Made by a program: the position numbers and the translations under genes
From: Chloroflexota bacterium
GTDB taxonomy: Bacteria; Chloroflexota; Limnocylindria; Limnocylindrales; CSP1-4
Direction of reading: 5' to 3'
Assembly (NCBI GenBank): GCA_029858845.1
Contig: JAOUEG010000072.1
Location: 1-7,846, forward strand
DNA length: 7,846 bases
Notes under the pieces: generated by a model
Told to the model about the DNA's origin: nothing
The model's database searches: none
What the model saw: the letters and a program-made list of their open reading frames with translations, nothing else
In this document: piece by piece, positions 1 to 6,154 of the stretch
Numbering within the stretch: position 1 is the first letter of the stretch
Layout: every line of letters begins with the position of its first letter

Positions 1-452
1 CAGCGAGCCCATGTCTCGGCGTACTTCTCCACGACGGCATCGACGCCCGGGTTCTGGAGACCGATCGAGTTGAGCATCCCTGCCGGCGTCTCGGTCACGC
101 GCGGAGTCGGATTGCCGATCCGCGCCCTGAGCGTGGTGCCCTTGCAGCAGATGGCTCCGAGGCGATCGACGTCCACGACGTCGCCGTATTCGATCCCATA
201 TCCGAAGGTGCCGGAGGCGACGAGGATCGGGTTGGGCAGGATCAGCCCACGGCCCAGGTCCACCGACAGGTCCACGGACGTGACGACCTGAGGGGCGCCA
301 CGGGAGGCCGTCTCGGGGCCTGCCGGGCGCCTGTCAGCGGCGCGAACGCCCGCCGCCGGAGCGCCAACAGGTCGCGCCGCCGGACGGCTCCCCGTGCCCT
401 TGGAGCTCGATGTGTTCGGGGCCGCGGTCACCACGCGCCGTTTGGCCTTCAT
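1..452 (-). CDS. pyrD: Dihydroorotate dehydrogenase class 1B, catalytic subunit (3' part cut off by the window edge)
   Basis: This FMN enzyme oxidises dihydroorotate to orotate in pyrimidine synthesis, using PyrK as electron carrier. Only the first 150 codons are present. From about residue 60 the sequence is typical: VDLSVDLGRGLILPNP, then ASGTFGYG (79-86), the FMN-contacting lysine in CCKGTT (Lys104), and ETPAGMLNSIGLQNPG. The catalytic loop lies beyond the edge. The ATG at 452 was chosen because GGTGAG (459-464) stands six bases upstream and it follows the pyrK stop by 7 bases. That start adds about 59 Ala/Pro/Arg-rich residues not usual in the family. An in-frame GTG at 275 would give a standard N-terminus but has no clear SD. 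The neighbouring pyrK and the TPAGMLNSIGLQNPG signature support class 1B. The family call is firm; the start is less so. Confidence 0.93.
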   Translation of the reverse strand, partial: MKAKRRVVTAAPNTSSSKGTGSRPAARPVGAPAAGVRAADRRPAGPETASRGAPQVVTSVDLSVDLGRGLILPNPILVASGTFGYGIEYGDVVDVDRLGAICCKGTTLRARIGNPTPRVTETPAGMLNSIGLQNPGVDAVVEKYAETWAR

Positions 453-459
453 CAGGGTC

Positions 460-1329
460 TCACCGCCACGCACCGTCCCAGGCCAGCTCCTCGACGGCGA
501 AGACCGGCCCCTCGCGGCAGACCCGCTGCGGGACGCCGTTCGAGCCCATCACGACGCAGCCCAGGCAGGCGCCGACCGCGCAACCCATGTTCTGCTCCAT
601 CGAGACCTGCAGGAACGACTTCCGCCGTGCCGCCGGCGACCCGAACGGATCCGCCTTCCCGCCGCCGCGCTTCCTGCCGAGCTTGGCCACGCCAAGGCGC
701 TGGCGCCGACCCTCGGCCTGCCGCGCGAGCGCGGCGAGCATGGCCTGCGGCCCGCAGGCAAATGCCTGGTCGGCCCACGCCTCGTACTCGGGCACGAGAT
801 CGGTCACGTATCCGTGATGGCCAAGGGAACCGTCATCGGTCGCGACGACATACTCCAGCTCATCTGGCAGGAGGCTGCTCGGATAGACCTCGCGTGAGCC
901 GGCGGCGCCGAACAGGAGTGTGACCCGTCGACCAGCCCGGATCGCCTCGTCCGCCAGCATCCGAACGCCGGCGATCCCGAGGCCGCCACCGATCAGCAGC
1001 AGATGGCGGCTGCGCGGATCCACCTCGAAGGGACGCCCGAGCGGACCGAGCAGATCGATCTCGTCGCCGGGTCGCAGGTGGGTGAACCAGGCCGTGCCAC
1101 GACCGATGACGCGGAAGTGGATCGTGACGATACCGGTCGCCGGATCGGCGGTGTTCAGCGAGAACGGCCGTCGCAGGACCATGCCCGAGTAATCGCCGGG
1201 ACGGACGTGGACGAACTGACCAGCCCGCGACCGGGTCGCGATGTCCGGCGCGTGGTAGGCCTGGAGCCACTGGCCCGGCAGGATCTCGCGGCTCTCCACG
1301 AGTTCCGCCGCGGCGAGGCGCATGGTCAC
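460..1329 (-). CDS. pyrK: Dihydroorotate dehydrogenase B, electron transfer subunit
   Basis: PyrK passes electrons from the FMN of PyrD through a 2Fe-2S cluster and FAD to NAD. The 289-residue protein has an N-terminal FAD-binding barrel with RRPFS (53-57), a nucleotide-binding domain with GGGLGIAG (114-121) and CGP (192-194), and a C-terminal cluster domain with Cys250, Cys255, Cys258 and Cys271 in the CxxxxCxxC...C pattern. It is somewhat longer than usual: a basic, Gly/Arg/Lys-rich insertion of about 25-30 residues lies between CGP and the first cluster cysteine, around residues 205-238. The start is GTG at 1329, whose bases overlap the upstream gene's TGA as GTGA, with GGAGGG about 12 bases upstream. 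An ATG two codons later is an alternative. It forms a tight unit with pyrD downstream. Confidence 0.95.
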   Translation of the reverse strand: MTMRLAAAELVESREILPGQWLQAYHAPDIATRSRAGQFVHVRPGDYSGMVLRRPFSLNTADPATGIVTIHFRVIGRGTAWFTHLRPGDEIDLLGPLGRPFEVDPRSRHLLLIGGGLGIAGVRMLADEAIRAGRRVTLLFGAAGSREVYPSSLLPDELEYVVATDDGSLGHHGYVTDLVPEYEAWADQAFACGPQAMLAALARQAEGRRQRLGVAKLGRKRGGGKADPFGSPAARRKSFLQVSMEQNMGCAVGACLGCVVMGSNGVPQRVCREGPVFAVEELAWDGAWR

Positions 1330-2318
1330 GCGCTCGGTCGGCCCTCCGCGCCTTCATCCTCATCGTCGCCGTCTTCGGCTTCGTCGTTGCCGTCCTCGGA
1401 GCCGCCCGTATCGGACGCCACCTCGTCGTCGGAGTCCTCGTCGTCCGAATCCTCATCGTCCTCGGCATCTCCCTCGAGGGCGCTTGCCTCGGATTCCGGG
1501 ACGACCGCGGGGAACGCCTCGGCCACGGCGTCGGCGAGATCGCCGAAGACGTCCGTGGGATCGTAGAACTCGACCAGGTCGTCCGGCCCGGTCAGGGAAC
1601 GCCATTCGCCGTCGGCGTCCTCTGGGATCACCTCCGCACGGAAGCCACCGGAGCCGGAGAGGACGAGCCGTTCGTCATCGTCATCCACGATCACGAGGTC
1701 TCCGATCAGGGCGGCGGCCGGTGCCGCCGCCTGCTCGAACTCGTCCAGGATGCGCGACTCGTTGCGCTGGCTCCGCTCCTGGAACTCCAGCGCAAGGTCG
1801 TACAGCTGTCGCGCTGCGGCTTCGTCGTCGTCGGGCACCACCGAGGCCGGCTGACCGGCCGCCCATGAGTCGGCCGCTGCCGCGTACGGGTCCTCGCCGA
1901 GCCCGACGGTCTCGACGGGCGAGACGCCGGCCGTGTCGAACAGATCGTCGCTGGCCGTGGGCTCCTCGGAAAAGCCAGCCGCCTGGCGGGCAGCCTCGGC
2001 GAAGGCCGCGTAGACGTCCGCCGGGTTGTAGAGCTCGACGAGCTCTGCCGCGGATTCGATGACTTCGGTCTCGCTCACCCACTCGCCGGTCTCATCGTCC
2101 AGGTAGCGGCTGCGACTCCGGAATGAGATGTCCGGCGCGACGGACAGGTAGTCGGGCTCGTCGTCGATGAGAGTCAGACCCCCGAAGGCCGCGATGCGAT
2201 CCTTGTGGCGGTCGAGGAATCGACGCATCTGCTCCGTGCTCTGGACGATGAAGTCGGACCGTTCGAGGGCGGCGTCGGCCGCGATCTCTCCGAGCAGGTC
2301 GTTGCGGCCCGTATCCAT
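1326..2318 (-). CDS. Acidic protein with an internal domain duplication and Asp/Glu-rich tail, function unknown
   Basis: I do not recognise a family for this 330-residue protein. A related unit occurs twice, at about residues 48-110 and 208-265. Shared features are a hydrophobic strand before an acidic run (LTLIDD, LVIVDD), a GEW motif (78-80, 237-239), then ELVELYNPADVYAAF in copy one against DLVEFYDPTDVFGDL in copy two. A linker of about 95 residues separates them. Residues 282-325 form a tail with 27 acidic residues of 44. No signal peptide, membrane segment or catalytic motif is visible. The ATG at 2318 was preferred over one 19 codons upstream because GGAGG sits six bases before it. Its TGA overlaps the GTG of pyrK, so translation of the two is probably coupled. 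A role in binding basic partners or nucleic-acid proteins is possible but only speculation. Confidence 0.8.
   Translation of the reverse strand: MDTGRNDLLGEIAADAALERSDFIVQSTEQMRRFLDRHKDRIAAFGGLTLIDDEPDYLSVAPDISFRSRSRYLDDETGEWVSETEVIESAAELVELYNPADVYAAFAEAARQAAGFSEEPTASDDLFDTAGVSPVETVGLGEDPYAAAADSWAAGQPASVVPDDDEAAARQLYDLALEFQERSQRNESRILDEFEQAAAPAAALIGDLVIVDDDDERLVLSGSGGFRAEVIPEDADGEWRSLTGPDDLVEFYDPTDVFGDLADAVAEAFPAVVPESEASALEGDAEDDEDSDDEDSDDEVASDTGGSEDGNDEAEDGDDEDEGAEGRPSA
1344..1475 (-). repeat. Low-complexity tract encoding the acidic tail
   Basis: The DNA is an imperfect repetition of GAC/GAT/GAG-type codons, seen on the plus strand as runs of tcgtcgtc and tcctcatcg. It encodes the Asp/Glu/Ser/Gly-rich C-terminus of the acidic protein, including DSDDEDSDDE. 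Such tracts can change length by slippage in whole codons. Confidence 0.75.
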
Positions 2319-2324
2319 GGTTCG

Positions 2325-2329
2325 CCTCC
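2325..2329 (-). promoter_or_regulatory. Shine-Dalgarno site deciding the start of the acidic protein
   Basis: On the minus strand this reads GGAGG, six bases before the ATG at 2318. No comparable site precedes the in-frame ATG 19 codons further upstream, so the shorter protein is the better call. Confidence 0.7.
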
Positions 2330-2399
2330 GTCTGTCGGGATCGTCGCCGGGTGGCAATGCGTCGCGTCGGATCATGCGGTCATCCGTTCGGTGGTCGGG

Positions 2400-2726
2400 T
2401 CAGGGATGGTATTCCAGGTCCGTCCCCATGCGTTCGCGCAGGAACATCGAGTGATGGCGCTCGAAGATCCACTCGCCGGCTCGGTGGCCCAGGGCACGGG
2501 TCGCTTCATCCGCTTCCAGCCTGTCCAGGGTCGCGTAGTCCGGGAGCTCCATGAAGATCACGTTGTCGAAGTCCCATCCGTGAGCGACGTTGTACCAACC
2601 GATGAACCTGATCCCGAACTTCTCTTCGTACTCCTTCACCTGGCGCGGGAAGATCGTGCGCATGAAGAACTTGAAGAACGGGTCGCGGCCGCGGCGAACG
2701 GAGAAGTAGGTCGCGAGCACGGGCAC
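2400..2726 (-). CDS. Small protein, probably a dimeric alpha/beta-barrel (ferredoxin-like) fold
   Basis: A 108-residue protein starting VPVLATYFSVRRGRDPFFKFF. It shows an initial strand, a helix rich in Arg/Lys/Glu, a strand around GIRFIGWYNVAHG (38-50), then NVIFMELPDYATLDRLEAD (55-73), which reads as strand, turn and helix, and a final HHSMFLRERM (91-100). This order, and a short strand before a 'DYATLDRLEAD'-like helix, resembles NIPSNAP/EthD-type dimeric barrel proteins, which include small monooxygenases and proteins of unknown role. I cannot assign a substrate. The open frame extends upstream, but the region before codon 1 is Arg-rich and not protein-like. GTG at 2726 is chosen, with GGAGG 11 bases upstream, slightly far. 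A second GTG two codons later is possible. The gene lies 81 bases upstream of the acidic-protein gene. Confidence 0.7.
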   Translation of the reverse strand: MPVLATYFSVRRGRDPFFKFFMRTIFPRQVKEYEEKFGIRFIGWYNVAHGWDFDNVIFMELPDYATLDRLEADEATRALGHRAGEWIFERHHSMFLRERMGTDLEYHP

Positions 2727-2737
2727 TGTGCGGGATG

Positions 2738-2742
2738 CCTCC
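2738..2742 (-). promoter_or_regulatory. Probable Shine-Dalgarno site of the small barrel protein
   Basis: GGAGG on the minus strand, 11 bases before the GTG at 2726. The spacing is longer than ideal, but it is the only candidate and supports a start near 2726 rather than at the upstream ATG of the open frame. Confidence 0.45.
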
Positions 2743-2759
2743 AGGGAGTGGTTGGGACG

Positions 2760-2768
2760 AACATATTG
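2760..2768 (-). promoter_or_regulatory. Candidate -10 region before the small barrel protein
   Basis: The minus strand reads CAATATGTT, a conspicuous AT-rich patch in an otherwise GC-rich gap (2727-2874). It would place a transcript start about 25-30 bases upstream of the GTG at 2726. No good -35 was found, so confidence is low. The rest of the gap holds nothing else I can support. Confidence 0.3.
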
Positions 2769-2874
2769 TCGCACGGGACCATGGCTCGGGCGCGAGCCAA
2801 GGACCGAGGTCCGGGCGCGACGGGGTCGCAGCGCCCTGACGCGAGGGCGGCAGCGCACCGCGCGGCCCCTTCGG

Positions 2875-3294
2875 TCAGGCGGACGGTCGATCTGGCGGAC
2901 GCGGCGCGTCAGTGTCCCCGTCCACCGGGTCCCCCTCGTCCTCCAGCTCCCCGACGGTCTTCGTATCGCTCCCCAGCGGGCGGCGCCGGCCGCGACGATC
3001 CGCGGCCACGAGACGCAGCAGGAAGATGATCGTCTGGCCGGTCAGCAGCAGCAGCAAGATCACCGTGAACAGGAGGATCGCGCTGACGGTGGGGGGCCAG
3101 TTCCAGACGACGCTCAGCGGCGTCAGGACGATGAGCACTACCAGCACGACGACCTGGAACCGGAAGCAGCCGAGGCCGGGACCCCGCTCGGCGTCAAGGT
3201 CCTCCCCCTTGTACTGGATCGGTCCGCTCGGGCGCGGTCGGCGCGGGGGCGTCGGGTCGGCCCTGGGATCGAGGGGCGGTGTCGGGTCGGTCAC
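2875..3294 (-). CDS. Small two-helix membrane protein, function unknown
   Basis: With GTG at 3294 the product is 139 residues beginning MTDPTPPLDPR. The first 44 residues are Pro/Arg-rich and soluble. Two hydrophobic segments follow: about 45-64 (FQVVVLVVLIVLTPLSVVW) and 68-94 (the stretch containing SAILLFTVILLLLLTG and TIIFLLRLV). They are joined by a very short NWPP turn, so this is a membrane hairpin. Basic residues after helix two (RRGRRR) suggest that both ends face the cytoplasm. The tail is acidic and Pro-rich. A TTG at 3303 could extend the frame by three codons but has no SD. The GTG is preferred because TATCGT (3303-3308, minus) lies eight bases before it, the same spacing seen at other leaderless-looking starts here. 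It lies 26 bases downstream of the YbaK-like gene. No family was recognised. Confidence 0.75.
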   Translation of the reverse strand: MTDPTPPLDPRADPTPPRRPRPSGPIQYKGEDLDAERGPGLGCFRFQVVVLVVLIVLTPLSVVWNWPPTVSAILLFTVILLLLLTGQTIIFLLRLVAADRRGRRRPLGSDTKTVGELEDEGDPVDGDTDAPRPPDRPSA

Positions 3295-3302
3295 GATGGG
3301 CA

Positions 3303-3308
3303 ACGATA
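3303..3308 (-). promoter_or_regulatory. Candidate -10 for a leaderless transcript of the membrane protein
   Basis: TATCGT on the minus strand ends eight bases before GTG 3294, matching a TAnnnT element that would start the transcript at the initiation codon. It lies in the 26-base gap after the YbaK-like gene, so read-through from that gene is equally possible. Confidence 0.35.
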
Positions 3309-3320
3309 CGGGAGCGCCGG

Positions 3321-3863
3321 CTACCCCGCTGGCGACCCCGCACCAGGCGCGTCGGTGGCCAGCCCCGGCACGATCGCGGTGCCGTGGATGGCGAGCAGGT
3401 CACCCGGTGCCAGGATGACCTTCCATGACCGCGAGCCGCCACCGACGACGATCCGCTCGCGGTCCATGACCCGCGCATCGATCCAGATCGGCAGGGTGGC
3501 GGGCAATCCGAACACCGTCACGCCGCCGATCTCCATCCCGGTGATCTCGCGCGCCGACTCCGAGGCCGCGAACGAAGCCTTGCGGGTGCCGAGGCGTTCG
3601 CGGACGACCCGATTGACGTCCAGACGATTCGGAGCGAGGACCACGCAGGCGGCGTAGCGCGGCGGATCCGACTTTCCGATCACGAGGATGGTGTTGGCCG
3701 AATCCTCGGGGGCGAAACCGTATGCCGCGCAGAAGGCCGCCGTGTCCGCCAGAGCCGGATCGCAGGCGAAGAGTTCGTAGTCGATGCCCAGCTCGTCCAG
3801 GGCGTTGACCAGTCGGTCGCGCCCTTCGGGGTCGTGGGTGGCGAGGTCGATCTTGTCCGTCAT
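3321..3863 (-). CDS. YbaK/EbsC-family aminoacyl-tRNA deacylase-like protein
   Basis: The 180-residue product matches the YbaK/EbsC fold, whose characterised members hydrolyse mischarged tRNAs such as Cys-tRNA(Pro) or Ala-tRNA(Pro). Visible landmarks are ANTILVIGK (56-64), AACVVLAPNRLDVNRV (71-86), KASFA (95-99), TGMEIGGVTVFGLP (108-121), PIWID (125-129) and GGGSRSWK (141-148). At the position where YbaK-type deacylases usually carry a lysine before TL, this protein reads Asn57-Thr-Ile. The subgroup or its activity may therefore differ, and it may bind rather than edit. The start is ATG 3863, chosen over the longer open frame because the upstream part is Arg-rich and because TAGGCT stands seven bases before it. 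There is no SD, so it is probably leaderless. It leads the left minus-strand gene run. Confidence 0.88.
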   Translation of the reverse strand: MTDKIDLATHDPEGRDRLVNALDELGIDYELFACDPALADTAAFCAAYGFAPEDSANTILVIGKSDPPRYAACVVLAPNRLDVNRVVRERLGTRKASFAASESAREITGMEIGGVTVFGLPATLPIWIDARVMDRERIVVGGGSRSWKVILAPGDLLAIHGTAIVPGLATDAPGAGSPAG

Positions 3864-3870
3864 TCCCGAC

Positions 3871-3876
3871 AGCCTA
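3871..3876 (-). promoter_or_regulatory. Candidate -10 of the YbaK-like gene (leaderless)
   Basis: TAGGCT on the minus strand ends seven bases before ATG 3863. The transcript would begin at or next to the start codon. No convincing -35 is visible. The identical hexamer occupies the same place before the oxidoreductase gene at 7480. Confidence 0.5.
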
Positions 3877-3974
3877 CGCTCCCGGCGATGCCAGGGCGAG
3901 CCACCGCGAACCAGCCGACCGAGTTCAGTGGACCTGCAGCGGTCGAGAGCGAACGCCGGCCGCGGCGCTCCCGG

Positions 3975-3980
3975 TACCAT
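3975..3980 (+). promoter_or_regulatory. Candidate -10 of the decarboxylase gene (leaderless)
   Basis: TACCAT ends eight bases before ATG 3989 and no SD is present. Together with the element at 3871-3876 it frames a 125-base divergent promoter region (3864-3988). That region also contains a short GC-rich dyad at 3954-3967, but no other recognisable site. Confidence 0.45.
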
Positions 3981-3988
3981 CGCGCTCG

Positions 3989-5650
3989 ATGACCGACCGA
4001 CCGCAGTCCCCACACCCGACCTCGCCCGCCGACCTGGACGCCTATCTCGCCCGCTTCGCCTGGCACCCGGAGCCGGAGCTCATCGGATTCCGCGACGAGG
4101 GCGCGTCCCGTGAGGCGCTGGCGCGATTGGGCGAGTTGACCTGGTCGGCGGCCCTGGACTTCCTCTACGGGCACTCCATGATCCGGGCGATGGGCGACGG
4201 GTCGACCTACGCCGAGGCACGCCGCCGCTACTACGCCTCGCATCCGGCGGGCCCCAGCGATGGTCCACGATCGGCACCATCGACCCCGACCCCGGCCGCC
4301 GAGGTCATCGCGGAGTTCGGGTCGCGACTCGCCGGCGGGATGATGAACAGCCAGCACCCACGCCAGTTCGGGTACTTCACGCCGCCCCCGCTGCCGATGT
4401 CCATCATGGGCGAGTTGCTGGCACAGATCGCCAACCAGGGCGTGGACGTCTGGCATGCCGGTCCGTTGGCCGCCTTCGTGGAGGAGGAGGTCGTCCGCTG
4501 GCTGTGCGATCTCATCGGCTACGACGCGACGTCGTTCGGCCTGCTGACGAGCGGCGGCGTGATGGCGAACTTCATGGCGATGGCCATCGCCCGCGACCTC
4601 CACCTCGGGAGGATCCGCGCGCTGCCGTCGCCGCCACGGGGGCGCCATCTCGAGAACGCGCGCGTCTACACGAGCGATCAGACGCACTTCAGCATCGCCC
4701 GGGCCCTCGACGAACTCGGGTTCCCGGCCGAGACCCTGGTCGTCCTTCCGGCGGACGTGGAGTTCCGGCTCCGCGGCGACGTGGTGGCCGAGGCCGTGCG
4801 GCGGGACCGCGCCGCCGGGCTGGCCCCGTTCGCCATCGCTTCCGTGGCCGGGTCCACCAACACCGGGTCGGTCGACGCTGTCGGCGAGCTTGCGGACGTG
4901 GCCGACAAGGAGGACCTGTGGCTCCACGTGGACGCGGCCTACGGCGGGGCGGCGCGACTCTCCGAACGTGACCGGGATCGCGTCCCCGACCTGGACCGTG
5001 CCGATTCGGTGACCGTGGACCCGCACAAATGGTTCTTCCAGGCGTACGACATCGGTGGCCTGATGGTCCGCGACGGGGCGACGCTGGCGGCTGTGTTCGG
5101 CGGCCGGGCGCCCGAGTACTACCGCGGCGGCGAGAAGCAGGTCGGAGGATCACCGACGCCGAACCCCGGCCGGGAGCCAGGGCCGGTCGACGAGCGTGAA
5201 GGCCATGGCGACGACGGCGAACAGCTCAACTTCTACAAGCTTTCATTCGAGGGAACCCGTCGATGGCGGGCGCTCAAGCTCTGGATGACGTGGAAGCATC
5301 TGGGGACGAACGGCTTCGGGCGCCTGATCGAGGCCAATGACGACCTGGCCGGCTACCTGGCTGCTTCGTGCCGTGCGTCGGACGACTTCGAGGCCATGCC
5401 GGAGAACCCTGACCTCAGCGTCGTCTGCTTTCGTCATCTGCCGGGCGGGCGGACCGCTGCCGCGAACCTTCCGCCTGGCGCGCTGGACGCGCACCAGGAC
5501 CGCATCCAGGCCGCCCTCGAGGCGTCCGGAGAAGGGTGGCTCACGACGACCCGTCTGCGCGGCGCCACCTGGCTTCGGGCAGGGATCGTGAACTACCTCT
5601 CCACCGAAGCGGATATCGACCACCTGCTGGACGTGCTCCGCCGAGCTTGA
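3989..5650 (+). CDS. PLP-dependent amino acid decarboxylase, group II (aromatic/glutamate decarboxylase-like)
   Basis: A 553-residue fold-type I PLP enzyme, likely removing CO2 from an amino acid to give an amine. Family landmarks: HPRQFGYF (123-130), the PLP phosphate loop TSGGVMANF (187-195), DQTHFSIARA (230-239) with His233 expected to stack on PLP, HVDAAYGG (313-320) with Asp315 for the pyridine nitrogen, VDPHKWFF (343-350) with the Schiff-base Lys347, and RRWRALKLWMTWKHLG (424-439). It is longer than the usual 470-500 residues because of a Pro/Ser-rich stretch (about 86-103) and a hydrophilic insertion (about 381-411) in the mobile catalytic loop region. Aligned backwards from RRWRALKLW, the animal catalytic Tyr falls on Phe415, next to Tyr416. 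The substrate cannot be read from sequence. The gene stands alone, divergent from the YbaK-like gene. Confidence 0.92.
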   Translation: MTDRPQSPHPTSPADLDAYLARFAWHPEPELIGFRDEGASREALARLGELTWSAALDFLYGHSMIRAMGDGSTYAEARRRYYASHPAGPSDGPRSAPSTPTPAAEVIAEFGSRLAGGMMNSQHPRQFGYFTPPPLPMSIMGELLAQIANQGVDVWHAGPLAAFVEEEVVRWLCDLIGYDATSFGLLTSGGVMANFMAMAIARDLHLGRIRALPSPPRGRHLENARVYTSDQTHFSIARALDELGFPAETLVVLPADVEFRLRGDVVAEAVRRDRAAGLAPFAIASVAGSTNTGSVDAVGELADVADKEDLWLHVDAAYGGAARLSERDRDRVPDLDRADSVTVDPHKWFFQAYDIGGLMVRDGATLAAVFGGRAPEYYRGGEKQVGGSPTPNPGREPGPVDEREGHGDDGEQLNFYKLSFEGTRRWRALKLWMTWKHLGTNGFGRLIEANDDLAGYLAASCRASDDFEAMPENPDLSVVCFRHLPGGRTAAANLPPGALDAHQDRIQAALEASGEGWLTTTRLRGATWLRAGIVNYLSTEADIDHLLDVLRRA

Positions 5651-5672
5651 CCCTTCGCCTCCGTGGCGCCAG

Positions 5673-5684
5673 CGTCACTTGACG
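5673..5684. other. Short dyad at the convergent junction
   Basis: CGTCA and TGACG arms with a two-base loop overlap the last codon and stop of the cyclic-nucleotide-binding gene, just past the decarboxylase stop. Only 24 bases separate the two stop codons. No T-run follows on either strand, so I do not call it a terminator. Confidence 0.3.
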
Positions 5685-6079
5685 TTGTGGAGCATGCCCC
5701 CAACGTGTTCGAGCAACTTCCATGCGACATCGGCATCGCCGCGGACGAACGCCCGGAAGTCCCACAGTGTCATGACGAGGCAGCTGAGGTCCGTCACCGC
5801 GGTAACGGTCGCCGTCCGCCGGCGGTCGCTGATGAGGGCCACCTCACCGAAGTAGCTGCCGGGTCCGATCTTGCCGACCTCCCGGCCCCCGATGGACACG
5901 ACACCTTCACCCTCGGCGACGACGAAGAAGCCCACGCCATGATCGTCGCCTTCGCGGACGACGACCGATCCGGCCGGGAACGTCCGCTTGGAGAAATCGC
6001 GAGACAGCCGCTGCAATTGCTTCCGGTCCAGCCCGGAGAGCAGCGGCACTTCCGCCAACAGGTCCGCGGTGTCGGTCAT
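5675..6079 (-). CDS. Stand-alone cyclic nucleotide-binding domain protein
   Basis: The 134-residue product is a single CNB domain with no DNA-binding helix-turn-helix, kinase or channel part, so it would act as a cNMP sensor or partner protein. The helix before the barrel is LLAEVPLLSGLDRKQLQRLS (7-26). The barrel includes GSVVVREGDD (37-46). The phosphate-binding cassette FGEVALISDRRRTATV (77-92) keeps the Glu (79) that contacts ribose and an Arg-Thr (88-89) that contacts phosphate, so ligand binding looks intact. The tail ends AWKLLEHVGGMLHNVK. ATG 6079 is chosen over an upstream start because GAGGAGGAGG precedes it. It lies 75 bases after the oxidoreductase gene on the same strand and may share its transcript. 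Whether it binds cAMP, cGMP or something else is unknown. Confidence 0.9.
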   Translation of the reverse strand: MTDTADLLAEVPLLSGLDRKQLQRLSRDFSKRTFPAGSVVVREGDDHGVGFFVVAEGEGVVSIGGREVGKIGPGSYFGEVALISDRRRTATVTAVTDLSCLVMTLWDFRAFVRGDADVAWKLLEHVGGMLHNVK

Positions 6080-6083
6080 GTCG

Positions 6084-6093
6084 CCTCCTCCTC
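6084..6093 (-). promoter_or_regulatory. Strong Shine-Dalgarno site of the cyclic nucleotide-binding protein
   Basis: The minus strand reads GAGGAGGAGG ending four bases before ATG 6079. This fixes the start and excludes the 25-codon upstream extension. Confidence 0.75.
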
Positions 6094-6154
6094 GAATGCG
6101 TGCGAGTCCCCCGATCCGGCATCGGAGCCTCGCCGGCAGCGCCGGTGCGCGCAA

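Noticed and set aside
2832..2849. Six-base stem CGCCCT/AGGGCG after the membrane-protein gene
   Set aside because: No T-run follows in the direction of transcription and short GC stems are frequent at this base composition, so it is not called a terminator.
2205..3029. Plus-strand open frame of 274 codons across three minus-strand genes
   Set aside because: Composition is Arg/Pro-rich towards the end with no recognisable fold, and it spans several real genes and gaps.
3954..3967. CGCCG/CGGCG dyad in the divergent promoter region
   Set aside because: Five GC pairs with a four-base loop are expected by chance in this DNA.
3860..5026. Long minus-strand open frame opposite the decarboxylase gene
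   Set aside because: It is His/Arg/Gly-rich, lacks any domain, and lies opposite a frame with full PLP-enzyme motifs. High GC commonly opens such shadow frames.
6126..6154. TTGCGC and GAGGCT with a 17-base spacer (minus strand) before the CNB gene
   Set aside because: The -10 match is poor and the -35 abuts the oxidoreductase stop. Read-through explains expression as well.
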